Position numbers and translations under genes: made by a program. DNA of 64,000 bases, taken from NCBI GenBank assembly GCA_029990175.1, contig JARKIP010000017.1:25903001-25967000 (forward strand), in the 5' to 3' direction. Shown piece by piece: positions 12,326-22,400 of the stretch (the stretch's first letter is position 1; the number at the start of each line of letters is the position of its first letter). The notes beneath the pieces were generated by a model, which searched no databases, was not told the origin of the DNA, and was given only the letters and a program-made list of their open reading frames with translations. Origin of the DNA: Petunia secreta. Its lineage: Eukaryota > Streptophyta > Magnoliopsida > Solanales > Solanaceae.

Positions 12326-15300
12326 CTATTTTTTTTCTACTTTAAGCTTTTTATCAACAGTTAAATGTTCTTCTGCCTTGGTATCGTCAGTTATAACAGC
12401 TCGCTTGGGTGCTTGCTTTGTTGCCGAAGGTTCAGCTTCCACTTCTGCAGGACCAATCTTTTCAGCTTCGTGCATCTCCTCAACTATCAAGTCCTTGTTC
12501 TTATCTTCAACAGGAAGACTTTTTGGATTCTTTATGAGGAAACTGAACAATTTACCCTTGCTCTGCTCCATCCTGCGGTAGTACATTGATTTTCCATTCT
12601 GTATAGTTCATAAGAAACCAAAAAGTGTGTCAAATGCCAAGCTAAGGGAATCCGAAAGCAGTAAGGCAGGTAGTGAAGTTCTTGGTAAACTGAAGCGAGG
12701 ATTTACCTTTTCTGATGCTGACTGAATATAGTCATTTACGTCGCATCCAACAAAGAATCGTGCACCCCCAAACAGTGTAAGTACAGTATTTTCAACCTCC
12801 TCAGCAGAAACGACAATCTTCATCCTATATCTGGTGCATGGAATTTGCAATCAGTAATCAGGATCCTACTTAGTAAGTCTCGACCTCTAGACTTAGTGTA
12901 AGTGTGGCAACAACACTGACTAAGTCTGCTTGGACACTGCATTAACGGGAAAAATTATGGAGGCTGTGGTGTGTTCAACTCATCTTGGAGTTCCATATTC
13001 ACAGATTGTACTTTTTAAAGTTGTTGATTACACTGTATGAAATGATTTGATTCAATATCAATGTGGAGTTTCGTATTGTTTATCTTTTGATTTCTGTTGA
13101 AACTGCCCGATCCTTTATATGTTTGACAATGGCATTCCACAAAAACTAGGATTACCCATAAAACTGGTGGAATTAGAGTGACAGTCGACATCAGGATCTG
13201 GAGCAGCTAAGCTATTTTAAGAGAGCAGTAATCTTCTAAGGCAGCGAGATTATGTGGACTGAATAAATAAAATCTGCGGACGGAACATTTAAAGAAGGGA
13301 GTGTAGCTGACCTGTTCTCGTAATCAGTATCCTTTTTCCTGCAGTACTCGCAACTTGCAGTGTTTTTTTTCACAATTACTTTCTTGTAGCATTTTGTGCA
13401 CGCAGCATACCACAGATCATCCAGGTTGATAATATCTATTAACTTCGTGACGAACCTATAGTACTGAGCCTATGGATAATGAATGGAGGAGTTTAGTACA
13501 TATCCGACATTAAAATGCAGTAGTAACTATGCAGCAGAGGAACTCAAAGTACCACGCGAAATACCTTGAAGCTGGAAGATGTTGGCTTAACTATATCACT
13601 TAGAGCGACTTCCGTTGTTTCTTGCATTAGTCTACTTGGCATGAAACGTATGTCCACGCTGCAGTCTTTCATGGCAGTATGCCTGAGAGGGGAAATTATT
13701 AAGCGCCAACACAGGGCATATTGCAGATATAAATAATTTGAAAGCGTATGGTCGCGATTACAGGGACATACCAGTTGTGCAGATGATCTGCTATTTCAAA
13801 ATCTGGTTCAATGAGCACACAGCTAACTGGAGTAGTTGAAAGTCCGAATTCACCTGCACAGCGGGGGCAACAGTGAGAAGACCATATTTGAAAGTGTAGT
13901 TATAGATATAACAAAAGCAACTCAGCGATAGACCTTGGTAAATGGAGCCTCTAATATTGCAAAAGGCAATAACGGGATTGTCATGTTTAGAGCTGGCCAT
14001 CAGTGCACCCTCAATTTCAGCCAAGTCTCCCCACAATGTCACTGTTTTCCGGTCATACCTACAAAGAAGATAATTAGTGGGCACTAATCTTTGTTCATAA
14101 ACCTCTCGCACAAATAAGTGTTACTATTTAAAAGGTTTTTGAGGTGTTAAATAAAATTTAAAAGGAACAATTGGAGTCTAAAAAATGTTGTCAATCTTAT
14201 TTGGCTAATGCACCAAAGTCAGGAAACCACACCCAACAAATGTGGAATTTGTTTTAGGGGTGTTTGGGTTAATACCCCATGCTATCTATCCATCAAAAGA
14301 GGGCATAGGGGCCATGAAAGCAAAAGTAAGTAAGAAATTTGTGGAGTTGTATGTCCAGAGGAGAGAGGATTTGAGGGAAGGAAGATCAGTGCAATTGGTG
14401 AAATCTGTTTTGCTTGAAATTTGTTGAGACGAACAATTGAGTGATATTGCAGGGGAGATTAGAAGAAATGTTATAAGGACGATGAAATGGAGATGAAGAA
14501 GAGAGGCCATGGCAAATTAGGCGTATGAAGAGTTGGTAATTAGTTATTAATGCCCTCATTAAATTCAGCATAATGTGTACCTTGTTTAGTTGTAATTTTG
14601 CCTCTTCTATTTTTGAGCATGAAAGCTGTATTTTTGCCTCTTCATACAAATAATACCATCATAAATTAAGTGGGAATCTATAGTTTATTTTATGTGGGGT
14701 AAAATGTGGAATTAAACTACAGGTTTTAGCGTCGTTAAAGGGATACAGACTGAATGAATTTTGGCGTCAACAGCCCAGGCCTTCAAGGTAAGAAATTAGA
14801 TGAAAAAACTGATGAAATATGAAACTTGTTTACAGGATCCTATTTAGAGACTGTAAATCTGCATGCCAAGATGAAAGGACCAACCTATCATCGGTGATTA
14901 ATGCTTCGCGCCTTGTCTTGCGGCCTTCACCAATGAGTACCTTCACATCTAGTAAAATGCCGGCGACATCTGAAAAAAATTATCTAGTTAGTGTAGGGAA
15001 GAAGTAGCAATAAATGTTGGCCAAGGTATGTATCGAGGGTTGTTGATTGTTACCAAACAGTGTACCGAGGGGCATCCTGGCAGCCTCAACAAAGGTAATG
15101 AAACCGGCAGCGAAGTTTTGAGTGTTAAAATCAGTGTCACATTCAGTGACCTTTGTGTGCTGGCGGAACGAAATCTCAACATCAGGATTCACGGATATGT
15201 AGTTGGCTTTTGGGGTGAAAATCTTCCCATCCTCGATGTAATATGTCTGAAGCGGTTTGAAGTCGTCCTCCCATGTTTCAATTTGCTCGTTGAAAAGGGT

Positions 15301-15579
15301 TCCCTGTATTTTCGTCTCCTGGCGTATGTCAATTATGAGGCAGTGTTACTTTTGGCAGGAGGGCGATTAGTAATTTGTAAGCGGTATAAAGAAATCAAAC
15401 ACTATTACCTCTTCATCGACAAATATCACAGATCTGATAACACCCTCTCCATTGGAGGTCTTATAGTCTCTTTTTGGGCCTTTTCGCAGCACCAAGACTT
15501 TAATAAGCCATTCAGTTTGCAAAGGTTTCAGTTCACTAATAGGTATGCATCGTCTTCCCTCATCTAGCTCGGTTGCCAT
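12326..15579 (-). CDS. RPA70-like single-strand DNA-binding protein of the Helitron
   Basis: Nine exons were assembled by hand: 15579-15409, 15318-15054, 14969-14885, 14058-13934, 13853-13772, 13682-13565, 13469-13312, 12830-12707 and 12598-12326. All eight introns are GT-AG and phases match throughout, giving 1401 nt (466 aa plus stop). Residues 1-145 look like OB-fold DBD-A, including LFNEQIETWEDDFKPLQTYY. Residues about 146-282 are DBD-B, with KTVTLWGDLAEIEG, PVIAFCNIR and FGLSTTPVSC. Residues 283-376 form the C-terminal OB-fold with a CxxC-x12-CxxC zinc finger (Cys306, 309, 322, 325). The last 90 residues are a charged tail ending in a Lys-rich, possible nuclear-localisation segment. The N-terminal protein-interaction domain of cellular RPA70 is absent. 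Plant Helitrons are known to carry such genes, thought to protect or manage ssDNA during rolling-circle transposition. The start is the first Met before the conserved ISELKP segment. Contrast this with the broken RepHel next door. Confidence 0.87.
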
Positions 15580-15689
15580 TGGGACACATGCTGTCTTTGA
15601 ACCAAATAGAAGCACTATATATGCAGAAATCATATTGCAATGGGACATAAATACAGCATTGTGGCACATTACAAAAACTGTATACAGTG

Positions 15690-16347
15690 AACATAATTAG
15701 CGGCTTGGGTAACCTAGGATGCTAATTCAACGATACTAAGGCTGTGACGTTGTCTAATCGACGAAAGCAAGCAGGAAAGGGGGTCTAAGCAAATCAATCG
15801 TCGATGCTACTTTAGCTAGCATTCTTGAGGTCAACTTGACAAACTTCAAGCGAACATAACTAATAATTATACTAAACAAAAAGTAAAGGTGTCGATTTCA
15901 TACCCAAATCGTGATGAACAAAGAAAGGAAGGCTGCAGGGAAAAAATTGAATAACAAATTGAAAATCACAGTGGCTTCACAAAACGTTAACAGAATTCAC
16001 GGTTCTATTGTGTCTATAGACGTCAGCGAACAAATTGGGGTGAATTAGCGGCTTAAGTAACCTACGATCACTAAGGCTGCGACGTCGTCTAAACGACGAC
16101 ACCAAACAGAACCTGGGACCTAAGCAAAGCAACCGACGATGCAACTTTAGCTGGCAATATAGGAGAAGATGACAAAGTTCATGCGACTCAAAGCAATAAT
16201 TGTACCAAAGTAAAAGCGAAGTGTCGAATTCATACCCAATTCCTTATGAACAACAGAGAGAAGGCTGTAGGAAAAAAATTAAAGGAACAAATTAAAATTC
16301 ACAATGGGTTCTCAAAATCTTAACAGAATCGACGGTTAAATTGTGCA
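15690..16347 (-). repeat. Tandem duplication in the RPA 5' leader
   Basis: Copy 1 (about 15690-16015) and copy 2 (about 16040-16347) are direct repeats. Shared blocks in the same order include AATTAGCGGCTT..GTAACCTA, CTAAGGCTG.GACGT.GTCTAA.CGACGA, TTTAGCT.GCA, TTCATACCCAA and TTAACAGAAT..ACGGTT. Both lie between the conserved donor (CAG|GTAC near 16362) and the start ATG, so they are leader or first-intron sequence of the RPA-like gene. The duplication is diverged and therefore old. Confidence 0.75.
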
Positions 16348-16360
16348 ATGCTAACAATAG

Positions 16361-16620
16361 TACCTGGCTGCTGCAGTTGTTGGTAAGTATACTGAGAATA
16401 AACCCAGAACACATCCATCCGACTTATATAAAGCGACTAACAAATTGAAACTGTACAGACTTTCCTGTTGATGAGCGTGAATTAATGTACCGGTAAGGCG
16501 AAAGGGCGCATAGAATCCGCGGCTACATTCAACGAATGGCCTAAACATGAAGATGGTGAATGAATTTTGGGTAGTGAAGAGATGGGCAACTGAAGAGTTG
16601 GCCAAAGTTAGGCAGAGGAG
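16361..16620 (-). promoter_or_regulatory. Putative promoter and first leader exon of the RPA-like gene
   Basis: On the minus strand a TATA-like TTTATATAAG (about 16424-16433) precedes a leader ending in GCAGCCAG|GTAC near 16362, a good splice donor for an untranslated first exon. The same arrangement is preserved at 1252-1520, which supports functional constraint or common descent. Transcription start and length are inferred. Confidence 0.45.
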
Positions 16621-16779
16621 AAGCTGCAATTCAGTGAAGGCGCGTATCATTTTTGATTTGTTTATTGTTTTATTACAAAAATAAATTTGCATACTAATAA
16701 TAGTAAATTTTTAAGACTGCAGGGGCATTTAGGTCTTTTACATTTTGCTTAAGTGATAGGCACATTTAGAATAGTATGA

Positions 16780-18311
16780 TACAGGATATTAAGAATGATT
16801 ATGGTATGGAACTTAATTACATGAAAGCTTGGAGATCAAAGGAGAGTGCACTAGAGCTATTAAGAGGGAACCCATCGAAATCATATAGTGTCTTGCCAAG
16901 TTACCTGGATATGGTAGAAACCACAAATCCAGGTACTGTGACAATAATAGATTCAAATATGTTTCATATCATTGAGTGCATCAATACACAGCTGGAAATA
17001 CTGCAGACCAATTGTAGTAGTAGATGGTTGTTGTATCTCAGATATTCATGGAGGCACACTGATAGCAGCATCAACCCAAGATGGAGAAGGTAATTTTATT
17101 ACAATTTATTTACACTTGCTATCGATAAAAATTTGCTGTCATTCTTTACAAATTGCAATTATAGTACAGAATAATAACTAAATATTGAACATATTATAGG
17201 AAGCATCGTACCGTTAGCATACGCAGTAGTCGACTCAGAAAATGACAGATCATGGGAATGGTTTTTTAAAACATTCAGAGACACATATGGAGTCCGAGAT
17301 GGAATGTGTATTGTATCAGATAGATGTGCAAGCATTTCACGTGCTTGTTCAATGATATATCCAGAGCTTCCATACTGCATATGTGTTTATCATCTATGGA
17401 ATAATATCAAATCAAACTTTAAGATAAGCAGAAAAGAAATAGGAGAATATTTTTCACCTTAGCCAAGGCATATACAATTGAGGAATTTTCTCACTACATG
17501 AAGGAACTAGAGAAGATAGACAAAATGGTGAAAAGATACCTGACAGAAATTGGTTACCATAAATGGTCTCGTGCATACGCAGAGGCAAATAGAGCAGATA
17601 TGATGACAAGCAACATTGCAGAGTCTATTAATGGACGAAATAAACATGCACGCTTTCTGCCCATCGTGGAATTGCTAGATGCAATGAGGGACATTGTAAG
17701 GAAGTGGAATTGGGAAAATAAGAAAAAAGCTATAGGAACTTTCAAAGTCCTAACAAACAAAAATCAGAGTATATTCAAGGCTAGCATGGAAGCTTCAAGA
17801 AGGATGACGGTATGCACAAATCATCAATACATCTATTTACAATAATCTGTTCTAGCAATATATTATACAACTGATTTTATGGTATATTTGAACATACATA
17901 GGTCATACCTTCAAATGAATACATATATGAGGTACATGATGGAGGAATAAAGCATGTAGTATGCCTTCGTTATAAAACCTGTACATGTAGGAGATTCCAA
18001 TTGGAGGAGATGCCATGCCCACACGCACAAGCAGTTCTGAGATACAACAACATAGACACTTATACCTACTGCTAAAAAATATGCACAAAAGACAACCTTG
18101 TGAAAACATACCAGCAACCTTTTTCCCTATGCAAGACCAAAGTGCTTGGATTGTGCCTGATGAAATACTGTTCCAGGAAGTCCTACCACCAAAAGGGCGA
18201 ACAAAGGCTGGCAGACCAAAAAAGAGAAGGATAAAGGCACCATGGGAAGTAAGATGCAAACTAGCTTGTAGTCGATGTGGCAAAGACGGACATAATAGGA
18301 AAACATGTTGA
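16780..18311 (+). pseudogene. MuDR/FAR1-type MULE transposase, broken
   Basis: Three exons can be followed: about 16785-17089, 17201-17811 and 17902-18311. Conserved pieces are IVVVDG (first catalytic Asp region), YAVVDSEND..WEWFF, MCIVSDR (second Asp), ESINGRN, a SWIM zinc finger (CTC, then CPHAQAV, i.e. CxC-x11-CxH), an RPKKRR basic patch and a terminal CCHC knuckle (CSRCGKDGHNRKTC). The frame is lost at least four times: a shift near 16965-16975, a shift near 17440, an in-frame TAA just after the SWIM finger (about 18075), and a shift at a T5 run near 18120. The amino-terminal zinc-binding exon is absent. The enzyme would have cut and joined MULE ends; this copy cannot be active. Confidence 0.85.
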
Positions 18312-19477
18312 AATCCTCCAATGGTTTCTTAGAGTTTAGTATTGCATGTAACAAGAAACAAAATATCTGCTGCTTTATGAATACAATTTTCATCAGTTTG
18401 TTTAATATTAGGGAGCTATTTATGGGATACCTGTCTATGCTCCAGTGTTTACAATTAAACCATTTTACATTAGATACACTAAACTGCAATACTATTAATT
18501 ATAGAAAAGCAAACAACTACAGTCATGTAAATTGATATAATATCAAGCAGATACAACAAAAAAAAGGAGCTGTACAATAGCAAATATACATTGATCAAAC
18601 TGTATGAGTGTACAATATTAAAAAGATAAATTAATCAAAAAGCTAATACACATATTCATAAATAAAAGAGATATTAAATTCGCAGATGTTCAACTTCAGA
18701 ATAGTTGTGAAATTTCAGCACCGTACAAATGACATAAGGATATAATACCTTGATTCTTGAGAAACTTCTGCCCCAAAATCCATAATAATAATGATAAAAC
18801 ATAATGGGTAATGCTACATGCAAAAGCTTTCAGTGTACCTCAGAAAATAAATACTGCTTACTGAACATCAGACAAATTTAAAAATTCAATCTACCTTAAT
18901 GTTTAACATCAATAACTTCAGCCCTAATATTTTGACAGTTTGACATTGCAAACTATGAATAAATATTAATAAGTAAATATACCTATCAGTACAAACCTAT
19001 AAGTTAAACAAATATAACATGATATTAAACACATAGTGGATCAACTTCCAGTATTACTAATTGACAAGTCTCAATATGCATCTAAAATATTACAGTAACA
19101 TACAATATACAAGACATCTAAAGAAGTATTAAATATGTACTGAATAGCTTAAGTTAAATTCAATCAGAAGCTACATATCAAGATATAAGGATAATACTAA
19201 ACATTTTAAAACAATATTAATTACATAATAATAAATTAACATACATAAACAAAAGATGAAAACTTTAAGACATAAAATTAAAAAAAATATATATAACTTA
19301 AAACATTCACATTACTTCATAAATAAACCAGAAAAACATACAAAACTAATCATATGCCATTAAAGACAAGTATCCAAATTGTCCAGTACAAAAGAAAACT
19401 ATTAAAAAAGCGTTCAACGCATATTACACAATGACAAGTTCATATCAACAAAAACCAACTACATATCAAATTTAATC
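18312..19477. other. Convergent intergenic region of the MULE
   Basis: Very AT-rich spacer between the 3' ends of the transposase and the Ulp1-like gene. It presumably holds both 3' UTRs and polyadenylation signals. No ORF or repeat stood out. Confidence 0.5.
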
Positions 19478-22400
19478 TTACACATCACTTTGCTGATTTG
19501 CCTCCTGCTTCTTGAGTCCATAATCCCACAACAGCGCCCCAAATCGCTTCCTAAAGCGCCTAATATTGCAACCAGAAGGAGGCATGTCACGTCCATGCAT
19601 GACATGCTCAGCAAATGTAAGAGCAAACACACCATAATCGCTGATAAAAGGAAAATTGTTAGTAATATTACCAACATTCAATATTAACAAATGAATATAT
19701 ACTACACAGATAATGTAAGCAATACTTACGATTTGGGCACTCCAGTCATGTCATATATGTGTAAAATCTCTCACTTTTCAGTTACAGGTTTGTCGCCGAA
19801 GATGTATTCAGCAGGATTAAGATCATCCCTGATATCATAGAATTCAATGGCAGACAAGAATAGAGGAATCAAAATGGCATACGGCTCCACAGCTCTAATG
19901 AGTTCATCATCATAATAATAGTTGTCTAACTTTTGATCGTAGACATATATCACCCTGTGCTTAAATGAAAGCCTACCAAGTATCCAATGCCAATCTTCAA
20001 ACACTTTTATGGGCAGAAGAACATCATCAACCAAAGGCCATGGCAAATTGCATCTAATAGACATACCCTTCATATAATCAGATATCAAATGATTCTCAGC
20101 AGCAACATATAAAACTTTATTATTTTTCAGATAACCCTTGTAGATATCCCTAATTGTTGAATCAAACAAGCAATCAGTCGTAGTAAAACGACCCTGGACT
20201 GCTGGATCATTCTTCGCCATTTTCCGCAGGTAATACAGAATAACATCAATGTGCTAGAATAATAAAAGAAGAAGATATTATTATTCCAAATAAATACAAA
20301 TAAAATATAGAAATATAAGTACCTAAATTAAATAGCTACCGTTTCTTGAAGAGGATTGTCCGCAGAATATAGAGTATAAAAAAACCAATCTTTAGAAGAA
20401 ACAAGGCAAACCCCAAAGTCAAATCTAGGCCTCAGAATATTAGCAGTAAAATGGTATGGAGGCTCCATGTGAAATAATTAGAAATATTTTAATTACTTGA
20501 GTAATATCAATTATAATTGTAAACAAAATTTCATAAAACACTGCCAATAGTGAAATTACCTTGTCTTCATCAACCTATTTTTGATCCAGGTAGAATAGCT
20601 AGCTGACAGCTTTGCATCAACTCGACGCCAAGGTTTGCTAACGAATGGATGCTTCGTTGCAAATTTAGAATTCAAAGCAATATTCTTGCTATTAACAGAA
20701 GATCCAGAACTAAAGACCAAACGTGACCTATGTAGCCGAACAGACTTCTTCATACAGACTGTTGTATGACTAGAACCCATCCTTTTCTTGAATTTATCAT
20801 CCTCTGGAACAACCTCTTGCAAAGCTTCGTAATCCTTCTCTGTAAATTCATCAATATCACGAAGCAATCTGTTTAGTTCGCCATCATCACTAATATTCAC
20901 TTGTCTAATATTAGGAGCTGCATTAAAGTAAAACTATGCAAAACTAATTAAATGCGATTACAGTAATAAATTGAATACTCAACAAATGAAATATGACAAT
21001 AACACATATTTGAGAACCAAACACAACATGTAAACAAATAAACATGATAAACTTAAGTTCAAATATTACAAAATATTAAGAGATCATGTATAATAAAGTA
21101 CCTGCAGAAACACCTTCAGTAACATTTGAAAAAATACAATCAGCCTTTCCAGCTTTACCATTATTGCCACCTCCCGCTTCAGATCCAAATTCTTTATAAA
21201 TAACCAAAGCTTCCAATTCAAAAAAAACATTAAACTACATCAACCAAAATAATAAAACAATACATCACATAAATGAAACAGTACATATATATTAAATTGA
21301 TAAAACAATAGAATAACTGAAGAAAAACATTACACTTACCAAAATTTTCCCCATCATAGACATCCTCAGCAATGACAGAGTTGCTGCCTTCCCCAGATGG
21401 TGCATCATTTTTACCATATATTTCAGCTTCTTCTTGAGGATCAAAAAGCCTAAAATTGGGAAATCCACCAGGAGAATGCTCCATAACCACATCAACAGCT
21501 GCTTAAAAACAGACACAAATATTGTATTAAAGTAACAAATACAAACAAATTTGGATGCATACCAAGATAATAATTACATATTAACTATAAAATACTAACA
21601 GTTTTACAAAGCTTTTCGAACTGCAGCTTCTTTCAACCTATTCTCAACAATACCATCTATAATATTAAACTCCTCAGTGCTTATTGAATCAAGACCCTGA
21701 CCTTCATCATTTAGAACTACAAAAACAAAATTAACTAACATAATATAAAACATCACCTAAAATATGTACAATAAAAATAAGTAAAAGCAACAGAAAAACA
21801 AAAGAACAGTCATACAATAAATTATATCACAAAAACAATATCTAACCAATATCATTATTAGAACTGCTCGCTCCATTGAAACATTCCACTAACAAAGTAT
21901 CCCCGCAGACTCGCCACTCAATTTTTTATCATTAGTAGAAACTGCAGTGCCTGCAACAACAACAATCAAGTAATTAATATAATACAGAGACAATAGATTT
22001 AAGGAAATCGAATCAAAGCTAAAATACAATGAATGTAAAGATACTTCGATGCACCTTTACGTTTTGCAGACTCTTGAAGTCTTTTCTCAACAATATCATC
22101 AATTATATGAAGGTCCTGAATGGACAAAGATTCAACACCTGGACTTTCTAGAATAAAGTTTCCAAAATCACAAAACCAGTTTAAATAAATTCTAACAATA
22201 CATAAAATATAATCATAATAGAACATGTTACACTGTGCAAAAAAACACATAATTATTTTTACCAATTACAGTTCTGTCACAGATAGTAACATTCTCCAAT
22301 GTAGCTTCATCAACCACCATATGTGAATTCTGTAAGGCATCCCCTTTGCAACACATATTGCCAACACCTGTATCCATAATAAACAGAAAGTGCATACAAC

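Larger units (their letters stand above)
1900..16750 (-). mobile_element. Helitron (RepHel plus RPA-like gene), ends approximate
   Basis: The element is recognised by two minus-strand genes typical of autonomous plant Helitrons: a Rep/PIF1-helicase gene at 3008-9438 and an RPA70-like single-strand-binding gene at 12326-15579, in the order promoter, RPA, RepHel. Helitrons move by rolling-circle replication, without terminal inverted repeats or target duplications. The 5' end (TC; GA on the plus strand) should lie near 16.7 kb, just before MULE sequence starts. The 3' end should lie somewhere in 0-3 kb. Neither terminus was fixed. An LTR fragment at 9.68-11.06 kb is nested inside. Confidence 0.75.

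Noticed and set aside
15028..15567. 179-codon plus-strand ORF
   Set aside because: It is the antisense shadow of exons 1 and 2 of the RPA-like gene, which has clear family motifs on the minus strand.
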